A stretch of 64,000 nucleotides of DNA, taken from Pseudomonas sp. GM41(2012) (GTDB taxonomy: Bacteria; Pseudomonadota; Gammaproteobacteria; Pseudomonadales; Pseudomonadaceae). How positions within the stretch are numbered: the first letter of the stretch is position 1; every line of letters starts with the position of its first letter. Location of the stretch: assembly GCF_000282315.2 (NCBI RefSeq), contig NZ_AKJN02000007.1, forward strand, positions 434,001-498,000, written 5' to 3'. A model generated the notes under the pieces. That model was not told the DNA's origin and searched no databases. It worked only from the letters and a program-made list of their open reading frames with translations. Position numbers and translations under genes: made by a program. Of this stretch, positions 52,766 through 61,593 are shown piece after piece.

Positions 52766-53629
52766 GTGCTGAGTGCCGAGCTGAAGGCGTTTTACATGGT
52801 TGCCCGTCTGGGCAGCATTACCCTGGCGGCGAAAAAGCTCGGCCTGAGCCAACCCACGGTGACGACGCAGATTCGCAATCTGGAAAGTCAGTACTCGGTT
52901 GAACTGTTCTACCGTGGCGGCCGCCGCCTCAGCGTCAGCGATGAAGGTGCGCGGCTGCTGCCGATGGTCAAGGTGCTGTTGCAGCAGGAAGCCGACATCG
53001 AGTTTTTCCTGCGCAACAGCGGTCAGGTCCAAGGCACGTTGCGCATCGCCGCGACCGCGCCGTATTACATCCTCGATCTGGTGAAGACCTTTCGCGAGCG
53101 CTTGCCGCAGGTGGAAGTGTCAGTGGAAATCGGCAACTCCCAGCAGGTGCTTGAAGCACTGGAGGATTACCGGGTGGATGTCGCGGCGTCGTCGCAGTTG
53201 CTTGACGATGCACGGCTGATTCGCCGGGTGCTCGGCAGCGATCCGCTGGTGCTGGCGGTGCATCGCAATCATCCGCTGGCGGTCCACGACCATGTACCGC
53301 TCAGTGCGTTGGCCGGGCATACGTTATTGATGCGCGAATCGGGTTCGACCACTCGACGTCTGACCGAGGAATTGCTGGCCGGCGCCGGGGTGAGTTTTGG
53401 GCCGCTGCTGGAGATCGGCAGCCGTGAGTCGATCCGTGAGGCGGTGTTGCGCAACATCGGCATCAGCATCATTGCCCGGCAGGAAGTGCCGCATGATCCG
53501 CAACTGCGCGTGCTGACCATCGAGAATGCGCCGCAGATTCCCGAGTACTTGTACTGCCTCAAAGAGCGAAAAGGCGCACGGCTGCCGGCGGCGTTTCTGG
53601 GGTTGGCGCAGGAAATGGCCCCGGCCTGA
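52766..53629 (+). CDS. LysR-family regulator, phosphonate-locus type
   Basis: A 287-residue LysR protein. The N-terminal winged helix includes FYMVARLGSITLAAKKLGLS and SQPTVTTQIRNLES; the effector domain follows from about 90. The GTG start is preceded by GAGGGAAGG. It resembles the LysR regulators that accompany 2-aminoethylphosphonate catabolism genes, and the phosphonate transporter starts 224 bases downstream in the same direction. The effector is probably AEP or a breakdown product. Confidence 0.85.
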   Translation: MLSAELKAFYMVARLGSITLAAKKLGLSQPTVTTQIRNLESQYSVELFYRGGRRLSVSDEGARLLPMVKVLLQQEADIEFFLRNSGQVQGTLRIAATAPYYILDLVKTFRERLPQVEVSVEIGNSQQVLEALEDYRVDVAASSQLLDDARLIRRVLGSDPLVLAVHRNHPLAVHDHVPLSALAGHTLLMRESGSTTRRLTEELLAGAGVSFGPLLEIGSRESIREAVLRNIGISIIARQEVPHDPQLRVLTIENAPQIPEYLYCLKERKGARLPAAFLGLAQEMAPA

Positions 53630-53655
53630 AAATCTCTATTGCCTGTTCTGGCCTC

Positions 53656-53720
53656 ATCGCGGGCAAGCCACGCTCCCACAGGATTTGCACAGTCCTGTGG
53701 GAGCGTGGCTTGCCCGCGAT
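53656..53720. repeat. Palindromic intergenic repeat, family A (short loop)
   Basis: The 28-base arms 53656-53683 and 53693-53720 are perfect inverses with a loop of only nine bases, making this the tightest hairpin of the series. It follows the LysR gene and could act as its terminator. Confidence 0.92.
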
Positions 53721-53853
53721 GGCGTCAGTTCAGACACCGCATGACTTCAACCAAAATCCTTGAATACCACTATCAGCCGTTTTTGCCTCACTGCCACATG
53801 ACGGACGCATTACAAATCTAGGATGGCCTTCATCTGCTTGATGAGGTCTGTCC

Positions 53854-54930
53854 ATGAACCACTCGATCGCAACTGCCCTGACCAACCCCGGCGCGCCGAT
53901 GAAAGTGCGCGGCGTGCAGAAGCGCTTCGGCGCCTTCACCGCGCTGGATAACGTGTCCCTCGACGTGGCGGCCGGTGAACTGGTGTGTCTGCTCGGTCCG
54001 TCGGGCTGCGGCAAAACTACCTTGCTGCGCTGCATCGCTGGTCTGGAGAAGCAGGACAGCGGCGAGTTGTACCTCGGCGATCGCGACGTTTCCCACCTGG
54101 CGCCTCAGGCTCGGGACTACGGCATTCTGTTTCAGTCCTACGCGCTGTTTCCCAATCTCACCGTCGAAGCAAACATCGCCTACGGCCTCGCCGGCAGTGG
54201 TCGCGATGAAGTGCGCAAACGTGTAGGTCAGATGCTGGAGCTGGTTGGTCTGATCGGCAGTGAGAAAAAATACCCCGGCCAATTGTCCGGCGGCCAACAG
54301 CAGCGCGTCGCACTCGCTCGGGCATTGGCGCCGGCACCTTCGTTGCTGCTGCTGGATGAACCGATGTCGGCCCTCGACGCCCGGGTCCGCGAGCATCTGT
54401 GCACCGAACTGCGCCAACTGCAGCGCAACCTCGGCATCACCACCCTGATGGTCACCCACAATCAGGACGAAGCCATGCTGATGGCCGACCGCATCGCCGT
54501 GATGAACAACGGCAAGGTCGAGCAATACGCCACACCGCAGGAAATCTACGACCGCCCGGCCACACCGTTTGTGGCGGAGTTCGTCGGCCAGGGCAACTGG
54601 TTGCCATTCCAGCGCAGCAGCGACAGCCACGCCCTGGTCGGCGGGATGAACATGCGCTTGGCCGCCGATTCGGGCAACGCCGCATCCGGCCGTTTGTTCT
54701 GCCGCCCCGAAGCGATCAACGTCAACCCGTCCGTGCATGAAGAAAACCTGTTCCCGGCCAAGGTTCGCGAAATCACCTTCCTCGGCAATCGTTGCCGCAT
54801 GAGCTTCGAACTCGATCAACTACCGGGTCATGCGCTGCTGGCGGAACTGGCGCCAGAAGCCATGCCGCGCCTCGGTGCACAGCAGATCATGGTCGCCTTG
54901 CCTCCGCGCAGCCTGCAGGTGTTTGCCTGA
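53854..54930 (+). CDS. 2-aminoethylphosphonate-type ABC transporter ATP-binding protein
   Basis: ATPase of a phosphonate importer, 358 residues. Walker A GPSGCGKTT, signature LSGGQQQRV, Walker B LLLLDEP and VTHNQDEAM are present, followed by a TOBE domain (about 285-355). The family resemblance is to the putative AEP transporter ATPases (PhnT-type). Stop and the next start share one base (TGATG). ATG 53854 has GATGAGGTC upstream; ATG 53899 is a possible shorter start. Confidence 0.88.
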   Translation: MNHSIATALTNPGAPMKVRGVQKRFGAFTALDNVSLDVAAGELVCLLGPSGCGKTTLLRCIAGLEKQDSGELYLGDRDVSHLAPQARDYGILFQSYALFPNLTVEANIAYGLAGSGRDEVRKRVGQMLELVGLIGSEKKYPGQLSGGQQQRVALARALAPAPSLLLLDEPMSALDARVREHLCTELRQLQRNLGITTLMVTHNQDEAMLMADRIAVMNNGKVEQYATPQEIYDRPATPFVAEFVGQGNWLPFQRSSDSHALVGGMNMRLAADSGNAASGRLFCRPEAINVNPSVHEENLFPAKVREITFLGNRCRMSFELDQLPGHALLAELAPEAMPRLGAQQIMVALPPRSLQVFA

Positions 54931-56654
54931 TGAGCGCGAACCTCGCGCTGCCGATACCGCACAAGCAGGTTCGGCAGACCTCCCGTGCCGAGATCGGCGA
55001 CCGGGTGTTCGTGGTCGGCGGCAAGGTCCTGTTGCTGGTGTTACTCGGCGTTGCGGTACTGATGCCGTTGCTGGCGATCTTCTGGCGCGGCTTCAGCTCC
55101 GAAGCCGGGCAGGGTGGCGGTCTGGTGGCCGCCCGTGAATTGGTGACCAGTGCCAATTTCCACTGGTTGCTCGGCAACAGTTTGAAAGTGTCCCTCAGCG
55201 TGGCGGCGATTGTCGTACCGCTGGCTTACCTGTTTGCCTACGCCCTGCAACGCACATTGATTCCGGGTAAAGGTATCTGGCGCGGCATGTCGCTGTTGCC
55301 GCTGATGGCGCCGTCGATGTTGCCGGGCATTGCGCTGGTTTATCTGTTCGGCAACCAGGGCATGCTGCGCGGTTTGCTTTCGGACAATATCTACGGCTTC
55401 TGGGGCATTGTTCTGGGTGAGGTCATCTACACCTTCCCACACGCGCTGATGATTCTGCTGTCGGCGCTGTCCCTGGCGGATGCGCGACTGTTCGATGCCG
55501 CCTCCAGCATGGGCGCGAGTCCGGCAAAAGCCTTCCGCAGCATTACCTGGCCGGCGACGCGTCAGGCCGTGTTCGCCGCGTTCTGTCTCGTCTTCACGTT
55601 GACCATCACCGACTTCGGCGTGCCCGTGGTGGTCGGTGGCGACTATCAAGTGCTGGCGCTGGAAGCCTACAAAGCCGTGGTCGGCCAGCAACAATTCGGT
55701 CGCGGCGCGTTGATTGGCATGGTCCTGCTGCTGCCGGCGCTGTTCAGCTTCGGTGTCGATGCCTGGTTGCGTCGGCGTCACGGCGATTCCATGAGCGGTC
55801 GGGCGCAGGTCTTTCAACCGGCGCCGTCGAAACTGCGGGACGGTTGCTACCTGGCCATCGTGCTGCTGATCTGCGCGGTGTTGCTGCTGGTGTTCGGCAT
55901 GGCGGTGTACTCGTCACTGGTGAAATTCTGGCCGTACAACCTGTCGCTGTCGCTCAACCATTACCAGTTCAACGACACGGCGGGCGTTGGCTGGCTGGCC
56001 TACGGTAACAGCGTGAAGATGGCGTTGTGCACGGCGTTGATCGGCAGCGTGCTGATCTTCACTGGCGCCTACCTGATGGAAAAAACCAAGGGCCAGCACG
56101 GGCTGAATCTGACACTGCGCATGCTCAGTTTCGTACCGATGGCGGTGCCGGGTCTGGTGCTGGGCCTGGGTTATGTTTTCTTCTTCAACCTCACCGGCAA
56201 CCCGCTGCATGTGCTCTACGGGAGCATGACCCTGCTGGTGGTTTGCACCATTGCTCACTATTTGACCACCGCGCAAATGACCGCCACCACCGCACTGCGC
56301 CAACTCGACGCCGAGTTCGAAGCCGCCGCGCTGTCGCTCAAGGCGCCGCTGTATCGGCATTACCTGCGGGTCACCGTGCCGATCTGTCTGCCGGCGCTGC
56401 TGGACATCGTGCGCTACCTGTTCGTCTCGGCCATGACCACCGTCTCGGCAGCGATCTTCCTCTACAGCCCCGACACCATCCTTGCGGCGGTGGCGGTGCT
56501 GAACATGGACGACGCCGGCAACGTCGGCGGCGCAGCGGCGATGTCGACCCTGATTCTGTTCACCTCGGCGGGCGTGTCCCTGCTGCTGGCCTGGGCTTCG
56601 CGCGGTTTGCTGCGTCGCTCCCAGGCCTGGCGGCAGACCGCGCCTGGTCATTGA
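54930..56654 (+). CDS. 2-aminoethylphosphonate-type ABC transporter permease (fused two-unit)
   Basis: A 574-residue inner-membrane protein with about twelve helices in two permease halves, each with an EAA loop (FDAASSMGASPAKAFRSITW and FEAAALSLKAPLYRHYLRVT). A single gene thus replaces a PhnU/PhnV pair. The start overlaps the ATPase stop; an in-frame extension to 54792 lies inside the ATPase gene and is rejected. Confidence 0.88.
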   Translation: MSANLALPIPHKQVRQTSRAEIGDRVFVVGGKVLLLVLLGVAVLMPLLAIFWRGFSSEAGQGGGLVAARELVTSANFHWLLGNSLKVSLSVAAIVVPLAYLFAYALQRTLIPGKGIWRGMSLLPLMAPSMLPGIALVYLFGNQGMLRGLLSDNIYGFWGIVLGEVIYTFPHALMILLSALSLADARLFDAASSMGASPAKAFRSITWPATRQAVFAAFCLVFTLTITDFGVPVVVGGDYQVLALEAYKAVVGQQQFGRGALIGMVLLLPALFSFGVDAWLRRRHGDSMSGRAQVFQPAPSKLRDGCYLAIVLLICAVLLLVFGMAVYSSLVKFWPYNLSLSLNHYQFNDTAGVGWLAYGNSVKMALCTALIGSVLIFTGAYLMEKTKGQHGLNLTLRMLSFVPMAVPGLVLGLGYVFFFNLTGNPLHVLYGSMTLLVVCTIAHYLTTAQMTATTALRQLDAEFEAAALSLKAPLYRHYLRVTVPICLPALLDIVRYLFVSAMTTVSAAIFLYSPDTILAAVAVLNMDDAGNVGGAAAMSTLILFTSAGVSLLLAWASRGLLRRSQAWRQTAPGH

Positions 56655-56691
56655 TTCGCTTCAACCCCTCAACTCAAAACAGGAAAAGATC

Positions 56692-57717
56692 ATGTTCAAG
56701 CCCCTGGCCCTGGCCGCTGCTGTCCTCACCGCTTTCAGCCTGAACGCCTTCGCGGCGAAAACCGAGTTGACGGTGTACACCGCCCTCGAAGCCGAACAAC
56801 TGAAGACCTATAAAGAAGCTTTCGAAAAAGCCAACCCGGACGTCGAAATCAAGTGGGTGCGCGACTCCACCGGCATCATCACCGCCAAACTGCTGGCCGA
56901 AAAAGCCCGCCCGCAAGCCGACGCAGTCTGGGGCCTGGCGGCTTCAAGCCTGGCAATCCTCGACCAGCAAGGCATGCTGCAAAGCTATGCGCCGAAGGAC
57001 CTGGGCAAGATCGGCGGCAACTACCGCGATGCCGCCAACCCACCAGCCTGGGTCGGCATGGACGTCTGGGCCGCGACCATTTGCTTCAACACCGTCGAAG
57101 CCGAGAAACAGGGTTTGAGCAAACCGGTGAGCTGGCAGGACCTGACCAAGCCTGAGTACAAAGGCAAAATCGTGATGCCGAACCCGGCCTCGTCCGGCAC
57201 CGGTTTCCTCGACGTCAGCGCCTGGCTGCAAACCTTCGGCGAGAAGCAGGGCTGGGCCTACATGGATGGCCTGCACCAGAACATCGGCCAGTACGTTCAC
57301 TCCGGCTCCAAGCCTTGCAAACTGGCGGCGGCGGGCGAATTCCCGATCGGCATTTCCTTTGAATACCCGGCCGTTCAGTTAAAGCGTCAAGGTGCGCCAC
57401 TGGACATCATCCTGCCGAAAGAGGGCCTGGGCTGGGAGATCGAAGCGACGGCTGTGATCAAGGGCACACCGCACGAAGAGGCGGCGAAGCAACTGGCTGA
57501 CTTCTCCGCCAGCCCTGCAGCGATGGAGCTTTATAAAGAGAACTTCGCCGTCCTCGCGCAACCGGGTATTGCCAAGCCACAGACCGAATTACCGGCGGAT
57601 TATGAGCAGCGTTTGATCAAGAACGACTTCGCCTGGGCGTCGAAGAATCGCGACGAAATCCTGACCGAATGGCGTAAGCGCTATGACGGCAAGTCCGAGA
57701 AAGTGGCTGCCAAGTAA
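56692..57717 (+). CDS. 2-aminoethylphosphonate-type ABC transporter substrate-binding protein
   Basis: Periplasmic binder of 341 residues. The signal peptide MFKPLALAAAVLTAFSLNAFA precedes AKTELTVYTALEAEQLKTYK, typical of the PhnS-like iron/phosphonate binding (SBP_bac_6/11) family. It follows the permease by 37 bases with ACAGGAAAAGATC. Together with the preceding two genes it makes a complete importer. An Fe(III) binder is a structural alternative, but neighbours favour phosphonate. Confidence 0.87.
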   Translation: MFKPLALAAAVLTAFSLNAFAAKTELTVYTALEAEQLKTYKEAFEKANPDVEIKWVRDSTGIITAKLLAEKARPQADAVWGLAASSLAILDQQGMLQSYAPKDLGKIGGNYRDAANPPAWVGMDVWAATICFNTVEAEKQGLSKPVSWQDLTKPEYKGKIVMPNPASSGTGFLDVSAWLQTFGEKQGWAYMDGLHQNIGQYVHSGSKPCKLAAAGEFPIGISFEYPAVQLKRQGAPLDIILPKEGLGWEIEATAVIKGTPHEEAAKQLADFSASPAAMELYKENFAVLAQPGIAKPQTELPADYEQRLIKNDFAWASKNRDEILTEWRKRYDGKSEKVAAK

Positions 57718-57742
57718 GATCTTCATCGGCTGACAGGGCCTC

Positions 57743-57834
57743 ATCGCGAGCAGGCTCACTCCCACATTGGATCTCCAGTGGATGGAGATTTGGGGTTGTC
57801 CCCAATCAACTGTGGGAGCGAGCCTGCTCGCGAT
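57743..57834. repeat. Palindromic intergenic repeat, family A, inside phosphonate locus
   Basis: The arms 57743-57766 and 57811-57834 are inverse with one change. It splits the transporter genes from the two enzyme genes, so may set different mRNA stability for each part. Confidence 0.9.
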
Positions 57835-57862
57835 AGCGGTCGTGAATTCAGGACAAAACCCC

Positions 57863-58996
57863 ATGACACACCACAACGACATGCTGATCGTCGGCGCCGG
57901 CATCCTCGGTCTGTCCCACGCCTATGCCGCCGCCAGGCGCGGTCTGAAAGTCACCGTTTTCGAGCGCAGCGAAACGCCTTTGGGCGCCTCGGTGCGCAAC
58001 TTCGGTCAGGCCCTGGTCACCGGCCAACCACCGGGCCCGATGCTCGAACTGGCCAAAGCCAGCCGCGAGATCTGGGGCCAATGGGCTCAACTCGCCGGCC
58101 TGCAACTCAAGCGCAACGGCTCGTACCTGTTTGCCCGCACCGAAGCCGAAGAACATCTGCTGGAAGCCTTCTGCGCCGGTCGCGCCGTGGAACACGGTTA
58201 CCGCGTCGACCTGTTGCGTGGCGCTGTATTACGGGATTTGTACCGCGGCCAATTCAGCCATCACCGCGCCGCGTTGCACGGGATGGACGATCAGCAACTG
58301 TATTCCCGTGAAGCCATTCCAGCGTTGATCGACTACCTGCGTCGCCAGCTCGGCGTCACGTTTCACTTCTCCACACTCGTGCGCGACATCGAGCCCGGCC
58401 GCTTGCACAGCACCGCCGGATCCTTCAGTGCCGAGCAGATCATCGTCTGTTCCGGCCACGATTATCAGACGCTGCTGGCCGAGCCGATCGCCGAGCTCAA
58501 CCCGCAAATCTGCCGCCTGCAAATGCTTCGCGCCCGACCGCAAATCAATCTCAACCTGCAACACGCGCTGCTTACCGGTTTGAGCTGCGTGCACTACGGC
58601 GCTTTCGCCGATCTGCCGGAAGCCGCCGCTGTACAGGCGCAAATTCTGCGAGACGCGCCGCACCTGCATGAAAACGGCATTCACCTGCTGATCAGCCCGA
58701 CACCGTATGGCGAATTAATCATCGGCGACTCCCACCATCACGGCAGCGACCCGTCGCCGTTCAACGCCGAGCAGGTGGATAACTGGATGATTGAACTGGC
58801 CGAGCAGACGTTGGGCTGCAAGGTACAAGTGGTCGAGCGCTGGCAGGGCGTCTATGGTTCACGGGGGCCGGGGCCGTTCTCGTTCCTGCGGCCGATGCCG
58901 GGCGTGAGCGTGGCACTGATGCACACGGGTGTCGGCATGAGCGTCGGGCCGGCGATGGCTGAACGTAACGTAGCGACTGTGTTGGGAGAGCTTTGA
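57863..58996 (+). CDS. FAD-dependent oxidoreductase of phosphonate loci (DAO family)
   Basis: A 377-residue flavoenzyme. The Rossmann motif is MLIVGAGILGLSHAYAAARR, and the DAO-type C-terminal FAD motif lies near MHTGVGMSVGPAMAERN. It resembles the amine oxidoreductases found in phosphonate clusters (TIGR03364 type), some of which I recall oxidise AEP or N-methyl-AEP to phosphonoacetaldehyde. The ATG at 57863 follows AGGACAAAACCCC. Its stop overlaps the PhnZ-like gene by one base (TGATG), pointing to coupled function. Confidence 0.82.
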   Translation: MTHHNDMLIVGAGILGLSHAYAAARRGLKVTVFERSETPLGASVRNFGQALVTGQPPGPMLELAKASREIWGQWAQLAGLQLKRNGSYLFARTEAEEHLLEAFCAGRAVEHGYRVDLLRGAVLRDLYRGQFSHHRAALHGMDDQQLYSREAIPALIDYLRRQLGVTFHFSTLVRDIEPGRLHSTAGSFSAEQIIVCSGHDYQTLLAEPIAELNPQICRLQMLRARPQINLNLQHALLTGLSCVHYGAFADLPEAAAVQAQILRDAPHLHENGIHLLISPTPYGELIIGDSHHHGSDPSPFNAEQVDNWMIELAEQTLGCKVQVVERWQGVYGSRGPGPFSFLRPMPGVSVALMHTGVGMSVGPAMAERNVATVLGEL

Positions 58997-59562
58997 TGGA
59001 CCGCAATGAGCAAGTGATCGCCGAGGTGTTCGGTCTGTACGAGCGCTTTGGCGACAGCGATTACATCGGCGAACCGGTGTCGCAGATCGAGCACATGTCC
59101 CAGGCCGCCGAACTGGCCATGGCCGAGGGCTTCGATGACGAAGTGGTGCTGGCCGCGTTCTTCCACGACATCGGGCATATCTGCGCAGAGAGTGCCGAGA
59201 ACATGGGCGGCTTCGGCATGGTCAGTCACGAGCGCCTGGGCGCGGATTATTTACGCCGCGCAGGTTTCAGCGAGCGCATGGCGCGGCTGGTGGAGTATCA
59301 CGTTCAGGCCAAGCGTTATCTGACGCTCAAAGAGCCTGGGTACTACGAGCGTTTGAGCGAAGCCAGTCGTCGGACGCTGGAGTATCAGGGCGGGGTGATG
59401 ACGGCGGCCGAGGCTGAAGCGTTCGAGCAGGACCCGTTGTGCGAGATCAGTCTGCGGATGCGCCAGTGGGATGAGTTGGCGAAGGAAATGCGGGTGCCAG
59501 TGATCGATCTCGAGGTTTTAAAGCGTAAAGCCGCGAGTGTCTTGTCCGGCGAGGCGCGCTGA
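58996..59562 (+). CDS. PhnZ-type HD-domain diiron oxygenase (phosphonate locus)
   Basis: A 188-residue HD protein. Its residues line up with those I recall for PhnZ: Tyr23 and Glu26 (substrate loop), His33, His57-Asp58 (in FFHDIGHICAES), His78, His102 and Asp159 as diiron ligands. PhnZ cleaves the C-P bond of (R)-1-hydroxy-2-aminoethylphosphonate with O2, giving glycine and phosphate. The usual partner PhnY, which makes that substrate, is not in the window. Start overlaps the FAD gene stop. A phosphohydrolase role is the alternative but less likely given the Tyr/Glu pair. Confidence 0.83.
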   Translation: MDRNEQVIAEVFGLYERFGDSDYIGEPVSQIEHMSQAAELAMAEGFDDEVVLAAFFHDIGHICAESAENMGGFGMVSHERLGADYLRRAGFSERMARLVEYHVQAKRYLTLKEPGYYERLSEASRRTLEYQGGVMTAAEAEAFEQDPLCEISLRMRQWDELAKEMRVPVIDLEVLKRKAASVLSGEAR

Positions 59563-59647
59563 TTTGTCTCACAGGCAATCGAGAAACGGTGGATGGATCG
59601 CCTTGCGGTAACGGTTCAATCTGGGCTTTTCGCAAGGAAACGCACGG

Positions 59648-60070
59648 ATGCGTTATTTGAAAGTGATTGCACAGGATCGAAGCGGGAAGGGCACGGCAGA
59701 TACCGTTCATTTCCAGTTCTATGAAGATGAACAATTGCAGCGTGAGGCGACGGATGCGGATCGGCAACAGCTCAGGTCGCTCGGCAAAACCTATTTGAAA
59801 TGCGCCTGGTTCAACGAGGGGGAAGGTGAGGAGCGGCACTTGCGCATCTTCTCGCAGAATCCATCCGCTGACGGCACACCTGAAACGGTGCGGCTACATT
59901 TTCACGAGGGGCAGAAGATTGCCTATAAAGCCGCGGCTCACGATCTTGATAACGATGGTGGACTGGAGGTGATACTGAGTTCGGATGTGGACAATGACGG
60001 ACGCGCGGATCGCACGGATCGGCGACGAGTCGCCTCGATGGTGGAGGAGTTTTTGAAGCTCGGCGTATAA
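59648..60070 (+). CDS. Small acidic protein with DxDxDG calcium-loop motifs
   Basis: A 140-residue protein with no signal peptide and no family I recognise. The C-terminal half has two acidic loops, HDLDNDGGLEVIL and SDVDNDGRADRTDRR, resembling EF-hand/dockerin-like calcium sites (D-x-D-x-D-G). The first half is beta-rich with repeated VHFQFYEDEQ and VRLHFHEGQ segments, suggesting two similar halves. AAGGAAACGCACGG precedes the ATG. It stands alone between the phosphonate locus and a palindromic repeat. Confidence 0.7.
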   Translation: MRYLKVIAQDRSGKGTADTVHFQFYEDEQLQREATDADRQQLRSLGKTYLKCAWFNEGEGEERHLRIFSQNPSADGTPETVRLHFHEGQKIAYKAAAHDLDNDGGLEVILSSDVDNDGRADRTDRRRVASMVEEFLKLGV

Positions 60071-60091
60071 ACCCGGGACCGAGTCGCTGCA

Positions 60092-60184
60092 TTCGCGAGC
60101 AAGCCCGCTCCCACATTTAATCTGCAGTGATTAGAGGTTTTGTGTACGACGCAAATCCAATGTGGGAGCGGGCTTGCTCGCGAA
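60092..60184. repeat. Palindromic intergenic repeat, family A
   Basis: The arms 60092-60115 and 60161-60184 (TTCGCGAGCAAGCCCGCTCC CACA) are perfect inverses, between convergent genes. Confidence 0.92.
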
Positions 60185-60216
60185 GAGGCCCGCCTGAACT
60201 GCACATCACTCGGGCT

Positions 60217-61593
60217 TTACAACTGTTGCGCCAACACCTCAACCTGCTCTTGGCGCTCCCCCTGGCTCAACTTCGAATGCGGATTAAGCGAAGACCACTG
60301 CGGATGCGCCCGGGCCTTGTTCAGCGGTTCGGGCAGTTTGCCTTCGCGCCAGGTCTTGTCCTGTGGTGTGGCGACCTGAATGCTGTCCATCGCCGCATGC
60401 CCGCGGGCATTCAGCGCTTGCAGCAGTTGTCGCTGACGCAGCGCCAATAGACGCAGCACGCTGTCGTCAACGGTCAGCTCGCGCTGGCCTTTGATCTTAC
60501 CCATCAACCGACTGCCATAGCTGCGGGCCGTTTGTAGGGCGCCACCGGCAATCGCGCCAGCCAATGCGGCCGCACCGAGGGTCAGGCCGCCGACCAGCAA
60601 ATCGACCCCGGCCCCGGCTGCCGCGCCGGCCGCGATACCGCCACCGACTCGCACGCCGAGCTGTTTCAGGGTTTCCGGGTTGAACAAGTCATCGCCCCAA
60701 CGGCCATCGAGCAGCGGCAAATCACTGGCCGCCGCGTCCTGTGGACGGAAGGCGTAGAGCTTGAGCAGCGCTTCGACGCAGCGTTGTTCCCGTTGTCGAA
60801 CCGCTTTGCGCAGTTCATTGATAGCCTGCTGTTCTTGCTCGGCTTCGCTGACCACACTGCGCCGGCACGCGGCGCAGTCGATCAATAATTCGGCAATCAG
60901 CCGCGCCGCACTCTGTTGCCGGGCCTGGCGTTGGGCTTGCTGATCGGCGATCAGGCGTTCCAGTTGTGGGCGGGCGTTTTCCAGCAGCAGGGCGAGGCTT
61001 TCATACAGTCGACGTTCGCCGTCCTCCGGCGGTGCGACGCTGTCGAAACGCACCAAGGCGTGCAAGCCCAGACGTGCCAACGCTTCGCGCCAATCCGGTT
61101 CGCGGTGGTTGGCGCTGCTGACAAAATTCAGCACCGGCAGCAGCGGTTTGCCGCAGCTGGCCAACACTTCCAGTTCGTCGCGGTACTTGGCCAGCACCGG
61201 TTCCCGGGCGTCGATCACGTAGAGACCGGCGTCGCAGGTCAGCAGTTGCCGCAGTACCTTGGCTTCCTGTTCGAAACGCTGCCGCGCTTCGCTGCCCTCA
61301 AGAAAGCGCGCCAGACGCGCCGGGCCGTCCAGGCGTTCACCCGGTCGTTCCAGACGTTCGAGGTAGTCGAGCAGGGCGATGGCATCTTCCAGGCCCGGTG
61401 TGTCGAACAGATCGAGCAACGGCTCGCCGTCTACCGACAACCGTGCGCCTTCCACGTGTCGAGTGGTGCTGGGGCGATGAGAGACTTCGCCGAAACCGAC
61501 ATCGCGGGTCAGGGTGCGCAGCAACGAGGTTTTGCCGACGTTGGTGTGGCCGACCACCGCGAGCTTCAAGGGCGCTTTCCATGGATTAGTCAT
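60217..61593 (-). CDS. Era-like GTPase with C-terminal membrane domain (DUF3482)
   Basis: A 458-residue protein. The N-terminal GTPase domain has G1 VVGHTNVGKTS and G3 LFDTPG; a canonical NKxD (G4) is not evident, the nearest being PVLNFVSSAN. A helical middle follows, then a glycine-zipper membrane segment GGGIAAGAAAGAGVDLLVGG at about 330-375. This matches the GTPase/DUF3482 family, whose role is unknown. It overlaps the DUF2868 gene upstream by eight bases. Confidence 0.85.
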   Translation of the reverse strand: MTNPWKAPLKLAVVGHTNVGKTSLLRTLTRDVGFGEVSHRPSTTRHVEGARLSVDGEPLLDLFDTPGLEDAIALLDYLERLERPGERLDGPARLARFLEGSEARQRFEQEAKVLRQLLTCDAGLYVIDAREPVLAKYRDELEVLASCGKPLLPVLNFVSSANHREPDWREALARLGLHALVRFDSVAPPEDGERRLYESLALLLENARPQLERLIADQQAQRQARQQSAARLIAELLIDCAACRRSVVSEAEQEQQAINELRKAVRQREQRCVEALLKLYAFRPQDAAASDLPLLDGRWGDDLFNPETLKQLGVRVGGGIAAGAAAGAGVDLLVGGLTLGAAALAGAIAGGALQTARSYGSRLMGKIKGQRELTVDDSVLRLLALRQRQLLQALNARGHAAMDSIQVATPQDKTWREGKLPEPLNKARAHPQWSSLNPHSKLSQGERQEQVEVLAQQL

